Positions 34,066 to 42,958 of a DNA stretch of 64,000 nucleotides are shown here, one piece after another; position 1 is the first letter of the stretch; each line of letters opens with the position of its first letter. This DNA is from Bacillota bacterium (GTDB lineage: Bacteria; Bacillota_I; Bacilli_A; RFN20; CAG-826): the NCBI GenBank assembly GCA_023393065.1, contig JAEWMX010000005.1:1-64000 (forward strand), in the 5' to 3' direction. The position numbers and the translations under genes were made by a program. The notes under the pieces are model-generated. The model saw only the letters and a program-made list of their open reading frames with translations, ran no database searches and was not told the DNA's origin.

Positions 34066-36702
34066 TTATTTCTTAGCGGCTTTGGCTTTGATAGCAGCTT
34101 GAGCGGCGGCGAGGCGAGCGACCGGCACGCGGAACGGCGAGCAGCTGACATAATCAAGTCCAACATTATGGAAGAATTCAACGGAGACGGGATCACCGCC
34201 GTGTTCGCCGCATACGCCGATATGGAGATCGGGGTTGGCTTTACGGCCGTTTTCAACCGACATTTTGATCAATTGGCCAACACCGCGTTGATCGACGGTG
34301 CGGAATGGATCTTGTTCGAAAATCTTCTTCGCATAATAGTCGTTTAAGAACTTGCCGGCATCATCACGCGAGAAACCATAGGTCATCTGCGTTAAGTCGT
34401 TGGTACCGAAACTGAAGAAGGCTGAACCTTTGGCAATTTCGCCAGCAAGCAAGGCGGCGCGTGGGATTTCAATCATCGTACCGACGTAATAGACGAGTTT
34501 TTGACCCGAGGCGGCGATGATTTCATCGGCGGTTTCAGTGATAATCTTTTTAACGAATTCAAATTCCTTGGAATCGAGCGTTAACGGAATCATGATTTCG
34601 GGAGTGATCTTCTTGCCGGTATCCTTTTGAACTTGGAGAGCGGCTTCAATGATAGCGCGGGTTTGCATTCTGCCGATTTCCGGATAGGAAACGTCAAGGC
34701 GGCAACCGCGGTGACCCATCATCGGGTTAAATTCATGGAGATCGTCGATGCGCGCTTTGATTTCTTCAGGCGTTTTGTCGAGTTCTTTAGCCAACTCTTC
34801 AATTTGATCATCTTCTTGGGGAAGGAATTCATGAAGCGGTGGATCAAGGAGACGGACGTTAACGTTAAGTTCGCCCATAATCGAGAATAGTTTGTAGAAG
34901 TCGTCACGTTGATAAGGGAGTAGTTCGGCAAGCGCTTCTTCTCGGCCTTCGACTGAGTCTTCCAGAATCATTTTTCTCATGAAAAAGATGCGATCTTTTT
35001 CAAAGAACATATGTTCGGTGCGAGCAAGCCCGATACCTTCGGCACCAAAATTGTAGGCCGTCTGAGCATCGCGGGGAGTTTCAGCATTAGCACGAACACG
35101 GAGAGTGCGTCGTTCATCAGCCCACTTCATGATGCGTCCGAAGTAGCCAGTTAGCTGAGCTTCTACGGTTTTGATGGCACCTAGGTAGACATTACCGGTT
35201 GATCCATCAAGAGAGAAAATGTCGTTAACGCCATAGACTTTCTTACCGATTTTGGCGGTTTTCTTCTCCTCATCGACGATGATACCAGTCGCGCCGGCGA
35301 CGCAGGTTTTACCCATTCCGCGAGCGACGACAGCAGCGTGTGAAGTCATTCCACCGCGCATGGTGAGAATACCTTCGGCCGCAACCATGCCTTCAATGTC
35401 TTCAGGCGAGGTTTCGGCGCGGACAAGAATTACTTTTTCGCCAGCTTCGTGGCGCTCTTTCGCTTCCTTGGCGGTAAAGGCAAGTTTGCCAGTTCCAGCG
35501 CCTGGGGAGGCCGGTAAGCCCACAGCGATCGGTTCGGTTTTAGCGAGCTCGTTTTTATCAAAACTCGGGTGTAGTAGCGTATCGAGAATGTTGGGATCAA
35601 CCCTTAAGACGGCTTCGTCTTCTGATATAATTCCTTCATCGACTAAATCGCATGCGATCTTTAGAGCGGCTTGCGCCGTTCTTTTGCCGTTGCGGGTTTG
35701 CAAGAAATAAAGCTTTCCGTCTTCGACGGTGAACTCCATGTCTTGCATATCGTGATAGTGGTTTTCCATCCTGTTGATCGTCGATACGAATTCTTCGTAG
35801 ACTTTTGGCATTCTGGCATTAAGTTCTTCGATGTGAAGAGGAGTGCGGAGACCAGCGACGACGTCTTCGCCCTGAGCATTTGGTAGATATTCGGCAAAAA
35901 CTTTCTTTTCACCGGTCGATGGCGAGCGCGAGAAGGCGACGCCGGTACCGCTGTTTTCGTTTTTGTTGCCGAAGACCATCGATTGGACATTGACGGCGGT
36001 GCCCCAATCGTAAGGAATGTTATTCATCTTACGATAGACATTAGCGCGCGGGTTGTCCCATGAACGGAAGACGGCGGTGATAGCTTCAATGGCTTGACGG
36101 TAAGGATCATTTGGGAAATCCTCACCAAAGACTTTTTTATAATAAGCCTTGTACTTCTTGACGAGTTCTTTGAGCTCATCGGCGGTAATTTCGGTGTCGA
36201 GTTTATAACCTCTACGCTCTTTGAGCTCTTCGAGCATTTTATCCATTTCGGTCCGGGGGTGGCCCTTGGCGATATTGGTAAACATGACGATGAAACGGCG
36301 ATAGCAGTCATAGGCGAATCTCTCATTGTTGGTTTCGCTAGCCATCGCTTGAACGGTGTTATCGTTTAAACCAAGGTTTAAGATAGTATCCATCATGCCT
36401 GGCATGCTGGCGCGAGCACCAGAGCGAACAGACACGAGCAACGGGTTGTGTGAACCGCCGAAATTCTTTCCGGTTTCTTTTTCGATGACATGAATCGCAT
36501 CGTAGATTTCCTTAACTAAGTAATCAGGAAGATTTTTGCCGCTGTTGTAATAAAGCGTGCAAGCTTCGGTCGAAACAGTAAAACCTTGAGGGATGGAAAT
36601 GCCGATATGAGTCATCTCAGCGAGACCGGCGCCTTTTCCTCCAAGGAGTTCTTTTCCAAGACCATGGGCTTCTTTAAAATTGTAGACATATTTTTTTGCC
36701 AT
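34066..36702 (-). CDS. ppdK: Pyruvate, phosphate dikinase
   Basis: Interconverts pyruvate, ATP and phosphate with PEP, AMP and pyrophosphate. In fermentative organisms it often works in glycolysis with PPi. The N-terminal ATP-grasp part begins KYVYNFKEAHGLGKELLGGKGAGLAEM. The swivelling domain carries the phospho-histidine in GGMTSHAAVVARGMGK. The C-terminal barrel has the PEP-site stretches GTNDLTQMTYGFSRDD and CGEHGGDP. The length of 878 residues is normal. AAGGAG lies 6 nt before ATG. It is monocistronic. Confidence 0.98.
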   Translation of the reverse strand: MAKKYVYNFKEAHGLGKELLGGKGAGLAEMTHIGISIPQGFTVSTEACTLYYNSGKNLPDYLVKEIYDAIHVIEKETGKNFGGSHNPLLVSVRSGARASMPGMMDTILNLGLNDNTVQAMASETNNERFAYDCYRRFIVMFTNIAKGHPRTEMDKMLEELKERRGYKLDTEITADELKELVKKYKAYYKKVFGEDFPNDPYRQAIEAITAVFRSWDNPRANVYRKMNNIPYDWGTAVNVQSMVFGNKNENSGTGVAFSRSPSTGEKKVFAEYLPNAQGEDVVAGLRTPLHIEELNARMPKVYEEFVSTINRMENHYHDMQDMEFTVEDGKLYFLQTRNGKRTAQAALKIACDLVDEGIISEDEAVLRVDPNILDTLLHPSFDKNELAKTEPIAVGLPASPGAGTGKLAFTAKEAKERHEAGEKVILVRAETSPEDIEGMVAAEGILTMRGGMTSHAAVVARGMGKTCVAGATGIIVDEEKKTAKIGKKVYGVNDIFSLDGSTGNVYLGAIKTVEAQLTGYFGRIMKWADERRTLRVRANAETPRDAQTAYNFGAEGIGLARTEHMFFEKDRIFFMRKMILEDSVEGREEALAELLPYQRDDFYKLFSIMGELNVNVRLLDPPLHEFLPQEDDQIEELAKELDKTPEEIKARIDDLHEFNPMMGHRGCRLDVSYPEIGRMQTRAIIEAALQVQKDTGKKITPEIMIPLTLDSKEFEFVKKIITETADEIIAASGQKLVYYVGTMIEIPRAALLAGEIAKGSAFFSFGTNDLTQMTYGFSRDDAGKFLNDYYAKKIFEQDPFRTVDQRGVGQLIKMSVENGRKANPDLHIGVCGEHGGDPVSVEFFHNVGLDYVSCSPFRVPVARLAAAQAAIKAKAAKK

Positions 36703-36781
36703 TTTTTTCTCCTTTATTTTCTTTATGAGCTGTCTTCGCTCACCGATACAAGAATATCATAGATATTAGACAAAAATAACT

Positions 36782-36805
36782 AAAATCGCTCATGTAAGCG
36801 TTTTT
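36782..36805 (-). terminator. Candidate terminator after the GT2 gene
   Basis: On the minus strand AAAACGCT-TACATG-AGCGATTTT pairs with one bulged base, with a T-rich tail a few bases on. The rest of the gap up to 36702 should contain the ppdK promoter; TATGAT is a weak -10 candidate. Confidence 0.5.
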
Positions 36806-36823
36806 ATCTAGGATAAAACAGAA

Positions 36824-37768
36824 TTAGCGGATTTCCGAAATTAAATGTTCCCAAGGCATGCCTTGGATAGGAAAGGCCTTGCGTGACAAGATGATGCGTT
36901 TAATTTTCTCGGCGCGGTGGAGCTCGATAAAAAACGACCTTTCATTGACTTTAATCGACAGCAAAACATCGGCAAAGATAGAAAGCCAGTAGCGGAATCC
37001 GCGTTTAAAAAACTCCTCAATGATTAATTTGTCGCCCGTTTGTTCGGCAAGGTAGCGGACAGCCGCAAAACATTTGAGATGCAAATCGGTTCGATTGCTA
37101 GATAGGTTAGTTGTCGCCGATTCGTTCGTGCGCCGATAGAAATACAATGGCTCGGTGATAGTGACGGATTTATTGGCTTTACAATAGAGAGCAAAATTGA
37201 TTAAAAAATCTTCGAACATGATGAGTCGACTTGAGACCGGCAGCTTTGTGTTTTTTATTAAATCAGCGCGGTACATCTTCATCGGCATATAGCCGCGAAT
37301 GTTAAAATCGCGAAGCAGCGTGCGGACGCCTTGGATTCGATTCAGTACTTGTTTGCGGGCTAAAATGTTACGGCTGATGCGACCGTTGGCCTTAATCTTA
37401 ACATATGAGCAATTGATGATATCGGCCTCGTTTTGCGTGATTGTCTCATACATCTTTTTTAGAAAAGAAAGCTTATACATATCGTCGCTATCAAGAAAGC
37501 AAATATATTGTCCTCTAGCTTCATCGATGCCGCGCTTGCGAGCGAATCCGACCGATAGGCCATCGGTGATAATCTGGCGGACAAACTTGTACTTTTTAGC
37601 ATATTTTTCGATGATTTCGCGACTGTTATCGGTCGAGCCATTATTGATGATCAAAACCTCATAAGGCAATGAAAAATCCTGCGAAACGACACTAAACAAG
37701 CAAGATGAAAGGTATTTTTCGGAATTCCGAACAGGAATGATTACACTTACTGCGATGGGGTTGGCCAT
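36824..37768 (-). CDS. Family 2 glycosyltransferase
   Basis: A 314-residue GT-A enzyme. The N-terminus SVIIPVRNSEKYL, NNGSTDNSREI and the metal-binding CFLDSDDMY (about 93-101) are typical of GT2 enzymes that extend wall, teichoic-acid-like or capsule glycans. It has no membrane helix, and its C-terminal half is basic. It is a lone gene with no other glycan genes beside it, so the product is unknown. The Shine-Dalgarno is weak. Confidence 0.85.
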   Translation of the reverse strand: MANPIAVSVIIPVRNSEKYLSSCLFSVVSQDFSLPYEVLIINNGSTDNSREIIEKYAKKYKFVRQIITDGLSVGFARKRGIDEARGQYICFLDSDDMYKLSFLKKMYETITQNEADIINCSYVKIKANGRISRNILARKQVLNRIQGVRTLLRDFNIRGYMPMKMYRADLIKNTKLPVSSRLIMFEDFLINFALYCKANKSVTITEPLYFYRRTNESATTNLSSNRTDLHLKCFAAVRYLAEQTGDKLIIEEFFKRGFRYWLSIFADVLLSIKVNERSFFIELHRAEKIKRIILSRKAFPIQGMPWEHLISEIR

Positions 37769-37825
37769 AGTTACTCGTATAGCAATTTTAGCATAAATAG
37801 AAGAATCAAACCTCGATGCTTATTA

Positions 37826-37855
37826 ATAAAACGCCTCCCGATCTTTGGAAGGCGT
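37826..37855 (-). terminator. Terminator of the ABC exporter operon
   Basis: On the minus strand ACGCCTTCC-AAAGATC-GGGAGGCGT forms a 9-bp stem (one G-U pair) followed by TTTTATT. Confidence 0.82.
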
Positions 37856-37868
37856 AAGACAATCGTAT

Positions 37869-39710
37869 TTATACCACCATCTCTTGCTTGATGCCGTTTT
37901 CTAACTCCGGCTCAGCGAGAGGGTTGCGACCCGAGAACTGAGCATTGTATAGTTCAGCATAGAAACCGTTGTTTGCCAGCAACTCGCTATGACTTCCAAT
38001 TTCGACGATTTGACCTTTTTGCATGACGATAATAACCTTGGCGTTTTTAATCGTCGAAAGGCGGTGGGCGATGATGAAACTCGTTTTACCGACCATCATT
38101 TTGTTCATTGCATCTTGAATCGCAAGTTCAGTGCGAGTATCGACGCTGGATGTCGCTTCGTCGAGAATCAGGATTTTTGGTTTTGACACAATCGCTCGCG
38201 CGATGGTAATCAATTGGCGCTGGCCTTGCGAGATATTGGTACCATCTTCATTGAGCATGAAATCATAGCCACCAGGCAAGGTTTTTATAAAGTGATCGGC
38301 ATGCGCCTGTTTGGCAGCTTCTTCGATGTCTCCATCGGTTGCGTCGCTTCGGCCATAGCGAATATTTTCGCGAATCGAATCAGCGAACAGCCAAGTATCT
38401 TGAAGAACCATGCCGACGGCGCCGCGAAGGACACCGCGCTTGTAATTACGAATATCGATGCCATCGAGAAGAATGCGACCGCTATTAACTTCATAGAAGC
38501 GCATGATGAGATTGACAATTGTCGTCTTGCCGGCACCTGTCGGACCGACAATTGCGATACTATCGCCAGTGTTGACTTTTAAGTTGAAATTTTGAATTAG
38601 AGGCTTATCAGGAGCATATGAAAATTCGACATTATCAAAAATTATCTCGCCTTTGATACCGTCTTCACTTGCGATCGCCTCTTGTGAATCGACTTCCATC
38701 TCAGGTTCGTTGATGAGTTCATAAATGCGCTCACCGGAAGCCAATACCGATTGAATGACGCTCGAAATTTGTCCGATCTGCTGGAACGGTTGCTGGAACA
38801 TTTGCAAGAACAAGAAGAAGGCGACCATGTCTCCAGGGTTTTGCAAGATGCCACCGACGACGCTGACACCGATGAAACCGAGATTGCCGATAAAGCGCAT
38901 CGTCGGGAAAATAAAACCGGACAGCCACTGTGATTTCCAATCGGCTTTCATCATCGTCTCATTGACTTTTTCAAAAGCTTGAGCGACATCATTTTCTTTG
39001 TTGAAAAGTTTAACGATTTTAAAACCGGAATAATTTTCTTCGGCTATCGAATTCAGTTTACCGAGATGAGCGCGGTATTTTTTAAATTCCTTCTGAGCAT
39101 TGACGGCAATCAAGACCGTAAAGAGAATTGTGAAAGGCAATATCGCAATGGCCACGAGAGCCAGTTGCCACGATGTGACAAACATGGCGATTACCGTTCC
39201 GAGGAACATCGAGATGCCAAGAATCGACTGATTGATAATATGGCTCATATTTCGCGAGATATTGTCGACATCGTTCGTGCCACGAGATAAAATCTCGCCA
39301 TATGTATTCTTGTCAAAATAACTAAGAGGCAGGCGATCGAGTTTGTCTTTGATTTTACTGCGGACATCATAAGCGTAATCGGCGGAAATCTTCACGACGA
39401 TCCAATCGGCGAGCCACATGAACAAAGCCGAACCGACATAAAATGACATCATGACGGCGACTTGCTTTAGGACTTCGGGCCAATCAATGACGTAAATGCC
39501 GTCAATCTTTACTGCTAAATTCTTGAAATTATTGACGAATTCGCCGAGGAATATCGGCAGTAAGACCGATAGGGTTGACGAAGCGAGAAGAATGAAAATG
39601 ACGAAGATAAAGACGCCTAATAGCGGTTTAAAATCAGCGAGGATGTGTGAGGCCGCTCTTCGGAGGTTTTTGGGCTTGGCACCCATCATCGCATCGGTTG
39701 AACGTGGCAT
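37869..39710 (-). CDS. ABC exporter half-transporter, canonical subunit
   Basis: A 613-residue fusion of a six-helix membrane domain (about 30-330) and an ATPase domain. Walker A is GPTGAGKTT, the signature NISQGQRQ (a variant of LSGGQ) and Walker B ILILDEATSSVD, with the catalytic Glu intact. With the upstream partner it should form a heterodimeric multidrug or lipid exporter of the BmrCD/LmrCD type. Its start coincides with the partner stop region (position 39710), so synthesis is coupled. The substrate is unknown. Confidence 0.93.
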   Translation of the reverse strand: MPRSTDAMMGAKPKNLRRAASHILADFKPLLGVFIFVIFILLASSTLSVLLPIFLGEFVNNFKNLAVKIDGIYVIDWPEVLKQVAVMMSFYVGSALFMWLADWIVVKISADYAYDVRSKIKDKLDRLPLSYFDKNTYGEILSRGTNDVDNISRNMSHIINQSILGISMFLGTVIAMFVTSWQLALVAIAILPFTILFTVLIAVNAQKEFKKYRAHLGKLNSIAEENYSGFKIVKLFNKENDVAQAFEKVNETMMKADWKSQWLSGFIFPTMRFIGNLGFIGVSVVGGILQNPGDMVAFFLFLQMFQQPFQQIGQISSVIQSVLASGERIYELINEPEMEVDSQEAIASEDGIKGEIIFDNVEFSYAPDKPLIQNFNLKVNTGDSIAIVGPTGAGKTTIVNLIMRFYEVNSGRILLDGIDIRNYKRGVLRGAVGMVLQDTWLFADSIRENIRYGRSDATDGDIEEAAKQAHADHFIKTLPGGYDFMLNEDGTNISQGQRQLITIARAIVSKPKILILDEATSSVDTRTELAIQDAMNKMMVGKTSFIIAHRLSTIKNAKVIIVMQKGQIVEIGSHSELLANNGFYAELYNAQFSGRNPLAEPELENGIKQEMVV

Positions 39711-41503
39711 TATTCGTCACCTCCTTCCGCGAGGAGAACTTGTTTCTTTATTTCAAGAGTCCGTTTGATTTCGCTCTCATCCATCTGCGAGAAAACAATC
39801 TCCTGATATACTTGGCACTTCTTAAGTAATTCTTGGTGTTTGCCTTGCCCGACGATTTTGCCTTCATTCAGGACGAGGATATTGTCAGCATCCATAATGG
39901 ATGAGACGCGTTGAGCGACGATGATTACCGACGCTTGTTTGGTATATTGTTTTAATGCTGTGCGCAGGCGGATATCGGTCTTAAAATCGAGCGCTGAAAA
40001 TGAATCGTCAAAAATGTATATCTCGGGTTTCTTAATGAGGGCGCGAGCGATGGCGAGGCGCTGTTTTTGCCCGCCGGAAAAATTCTTGCCACCCTGCGAA
40101 ACCTCGGCTTCAAAGCCATTTTCTTTTTTGGACACAAAGCGGGCAGCTTGTGCGACTTCTAATGCACTTCTAATTTCTTCGTCAGTGCTATTTGGCTTGC
40201 CGAAGTTCATGTTGTCGCGAATCGTGCCAGAAAAAAGTAAGGCTTGTTGCGGAACAAAGCCGATTTTGTCACGTAGATCTTTTTGAATGTAGTCGCGAAC
40301 ATCGACCCCATCGACTAAAACACGCCCTTTGGATACATCATAGAAGCGGGGGATGAGATTGATTATTGAAGATTTGCCGCTGCCGGTCGAGCCGATGATG
40401 GCCGTCACCTGACCCGGTTTAGCTTCAAAGGTAATGTTTTGCAAAGTCGGAACTTGAGAATCAGGAAAGGCAAAAGTGACATCTTCAAAGCTCACATGCC
40501 CGTAATCTTTACTAGTAATTTCCAACGGTGAATCTGGATCTTTAATGATGATTTTCGTATCCAAAACTTGATTGATGCGGCGCGCGCTAACGCCAGCCCG
40601 CGGAATATTGATTAAAAGCATCGAGAACATGAGAAACGACATCATAATATGCATAGCATATTGCGAGGTGACTAGAATGTTATCTAATCTCGCGTCATTA
40701 GCGGTTCCATTGATAATCGCAAAGCCAAAAAGAAAGATGGCGAAATAGGTGAGGTCGAAAAAGATTGAAATTAAGGGGCTGGCAAAAGACATCGTCCGGC
40801 CGACTTTGGTGATTAAGTTTGTCAGATTGCGGTTCACTTTCGAGAAGCGCGTCTTTTCTTTTTCTTCTTGGTTAAAAGCGCGAACGACGCGAACACCCGT
40901 CAATGAAGCCCGCAATACTTTTGTGACATCATCAATCGCTACCTGCAATTTTTTAAATAACGGCATGGCAATCGCAAACAAAATGATGATGGTGAGAATA
41001 ATTAAAGGAAGTGAGAAAGCGAGGATGATTGCAAGTTGCAAGTCAGTTCTTAGCACTTGAACGATGGCTATAGCCATAATAACCGGCGACATCACCATGA
41101 TACGAAGACCCATGACAATGACGGTCTGCACCATTTCGACATCATTGGTAGTTCGGGTCATCAGAGAAGCAGTGCCGATGCGGTCGTAATCGCCAGGCGA
41201 AAAGGTCAAAACCTTCTTAAATACCTCACCGCGAACCTTTTTACCGAAATAAGCGCCGACATAAGAGACGCTGATCGAAGTGGCAAAAGCGATGATAATC
41301 GTCGCTCCTGCATAAGCGAGCATTTCAAGGCCTTTATTAAAAATAAAAGTGTTATCTGCGCCCTCAATTCGCGTGATATTGGCGACGATCTCGCCCATTA
41401 GACGAGGAAGCATTAATTGCGAATAAGATTGAGCCCCAATCATCAGAAAAACGATAACAATCAGCCAGATTTTGGGTTTTAAGAAGCGAAATAGTTTAAA
41501 CAT
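39710..41503 (-). CDS. ABC exporter half-transporter, subunit with degenerate ATP site
   Basis: A 597-residue membrane-ATPase fusion. Walker A is GSTGSGKSS, the signature FSGGQKQR is intact, but Walker B reads IYIFDDSFSALD, with Asp in place of the catalytic Glu. In heterodimeric exporters one subunit carries this change and the other keeps Glu, as seen here. The start forms TAATG with the tetR stop, with AGGGG inside tetR, so the order tetR-ABC-ABC is one operon. Confidence 0.93.
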   Translation of the reverse strand: MFKLFRFLKPKIWLIVIVFLMIGAQSYSQLMLPRLMGEIVANITRIEGADNTFIFNKGLEMLAYAGATIIIAFATSISVSYVGAYFGKKVRGEVFKKVLTFSPGDYDRIGTASLMTRTTNDVEMVQTVIVMGLRIMVMSPVIMAIAIVQVLRTDLQLAIILAFSLPLIILTIIILFAIAMPLFKKLQVAIDDVTKVLRASLTGVRVVRAFNQEEKEKTRFSKVNRNLTNLITKVGRTMSFASPLISIFFDLTYFAIFLFGFAIINGTANDARLDNILVTSQYAMHIMMSFLMFSMLLINIPRAGVSARRINQVLDTKIIIKDPDSPLEITSKDYGHVSFEDVTFAFPDSQVPTLQNITFEAKPGQVTAIIGSTGSGKSSIINLIPRFYDVSKGRVLVDGVDVRDYIQKDLRDKIGFVPQQALLFSGTIRDNMNFGKPNSTDEEIRSALEVAQAARFVSKKENGFEAEVSQGGKNFSGGQKQRLAIARALIKKPEIYIFDDSFSALDFKTDIRLRTALKQYTKQASVIIVAQRVSSIMDADNILVLNEGKIVGQGKHQELLKKCQVYQEIVFSQMDESEIKRTLEIKKQVLLAEGGDE

Positions 41504-42120
41504 TAGTAGTTCCCCTTTCTGGTGAATAAATTCATGATGATGTCGGGACTGACGCGCGTCGGCGATTTATTGACCATGCTCAATCGAGTGTAACATAATC
41601 CTTTGATTATGGAGTAATAAATGATTGCAAATTCTTTGGGATCTCCACCTGACACATCGCCTTCTTTTTGCCCGCGAGCGATCAGATCGATAAAGAAGTG
41701 GAAAAATGGTTTCTTAGGCCCAAAAGATTTGTTTTTCGGTGGCAAGGGTAATGTTTTTTGCAAATGCATGTTGACGAACATATATAAGAAGTATGGCGAA
41801 TCGTCTTCGCGATAAATCTCATCAAGCATGTGTGCGACAATTGTGCGGATGGCTTGAATCGCCATAACTTTGTTAAAGTCATTGTCTCGTCGCCTTTGCA
41901 AGGCGCGTTCCTCGGCGATATTCATCAACTCGTGGAAAACCTCGGCCTTATTTCGAAAGTAATGATAAAAAAGACCGTGCGAGCATTCGGATTCTTTGGT
42001 GATGTCGTTTACGACGACAGAATCATAGCCTCGCAAGGCAAAAAGGCGCAGAGCGGTATTGAGGATACGCGCCTTTCTCTCGTCTTTAATCTGTTGGTTT
42101 TGTTCTGGTGTTTTAGGCAT
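41503..42120 (-). CDS. TetR family repressor of the ABC exporter operon
   Basis: A 205-residue regulator starting MPKTPEQNQQIKDE. Its helix-turn-helix is VVVNDITKESECSHGLFYHYFRNKAEVF. The start at 42120 is chosen for the family-like N-terminus; the 21-codon upstream extension would lie over the promoter and operators and is rejected. No Shine-Dalgarno is evident. Two palindromes over its own promoter indicate autoregulation, with the exporter as target. Confidence 0.9.
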   Translation of the reverse strand: MPKTPEQNQQIKDERKARILNTALRLFALRGYDSVVVNDITKESECSHGLFYHYFRNKAEVFHELMNIAEERALQRRRDNDFNKVMAIQAIRTIVAHMLDEIYREDDSPYFLYMFVNMHLQKTLPLPPKNKSFGPKKPFFHFFIDLIARGQKEGDVSGGDPKEFAIIYYSIIKGLCYTRLSMVNKSPTRVSPDIIMNLFTRKGNY

Positions 42121-42130
42121 GATAATTTTG

Positions 42131-42183
42131 ATTGACACATTTGTCAATGTAAAAAGTATAGACTTGTCTATGGTTATTTTCAA
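42131..42183 (-). promoter_or_regulatory. tetR-ABC promoter with two palindromic operators
   Basis: On the minus strand TTGAAA (42178-42183), 17 bp and TATACT (42155-42160) form a good promoter. ATAGAC-AA-GTCTAT (42158-42171) overlaps the spacer and -10. ATTGACA-AATG-TGTCAAT (42131-42148) lies at the start of the transcript. Both are perfect and share the core GAC..GTC. Repressor binding is inferred. Confidence 0.8.
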
Positions 42184-42208
42184 GGCCTTTTGAAAACATA
42201 TTTATGGA

Positions 42209-42232
42209 AGAAAAAAGAGCACAATGTGCTCT
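42209..42232 (-). terminator. Terminator of the PAP2-DUF368 operon
   Basis: AGAGCAC-ATT-GTGCTCT with T6 on the minus strand. Confidence 0.87.
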
Positions 42233-42247
42233 ATTCTGTATCAATTA

Positions 42248-42958
42248 CTATTGTTCAACCTGCGCCCTGTCTTTCTTCTTAAATATTTTAATCAAAAGAT
42301 TAATAACCTTGGGTTCAAGGAAGCGCAAGAGATAAAAGAGTCCGACGGTTATAGCGACCGCAAAGATGGTTCCAAAGATGACATCGGTGGGCCAGTGGAC
42401 ACCATGCCATAGCCTGGAAAATGCGATAAGAGCCGCTAAAACGATAGCGGGAATACCAATTTTGCGACTATGTAAAATCATCATCGTCGCGCAGGCGATT
42501 GAAGCGACCGCGTGACCGGAGAAGAATGAATAGTCATCAGGTATTTCGCCGAAGCCAAGGAATAAACCATCGCCGAAGAAAGTGGCGACCGCATACTCTT
42601 GGAGAATGCTTGCGCTCGGATAGAAAGAGATTGTCGTGTCGTAAAAGGGGCGAGCGCGAACGGCAATTTTCTTGATGATAAAGTTATTCATGCCGCCAAT
42701 CAAAGCGTATGTTAATACAACATAGATGCCGAGACGCCTTGTTTTTTTAAAAAACAACATGACGATTCCGGACGTAATCCAAACAATACCTTTGTCTCCG
42801 AGTAGGGTGATGACGAGGAACATTTTATCGACAAATGTCCCGTGAAGGCTGTTGAGCCAGAGCAAGAAGGTCATTTCCCAAGTTCCTAGATCCCAGAAGC
42901 GACCGACATCTTCTAAACCCTCAATGACCTCAGCTAAAACGACGAATAGCGAATTCAT
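42248..42958 (-). CDS. PAP2-family membrane phosphatase
   Basis: A 236-residue protein with about five to six membrane helices. The three phosphatase motifs are K96-x6-RP (KKIAVRARP), SFFSGH (144-149, for PSGH) and SRLWHGVHWPTD (181-192). Such enzymes remove phosphate from lipid pyrophosphates on the outer membrane face, for example undecaprenyl pyrophosphate (BcrC type). Its start overlaps the DUF368 stop by ATGA, and the pairing with a polyprenyl-phosphate transporter candidate supports that substrate. It could instead act on phosphatidic acid or phosphatidylglycerol phosphate. Confidence 0.88.
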   Translation of the reverse strand: MNSLFVVLAEVIEGLEDVGRFWDLGTWEMTFLLWLNSLHGTFVDKMFLVITLLGDKGIVWITSGIVMLFFKKTRRLGIYVVLTYALIGGMNNFIIKKIAVRARPFYDTTISFYPSASILQEYAVATFFGDGLFLGFGEIPDDYSFFSGHAVASIACATMMILHSRKIGIPAIVLAALIAFSRLWHGVHWPTDVIFGTIFAVAITVGLFYLLRFLEPKVINLLIKIFKKKDRAQVEQ

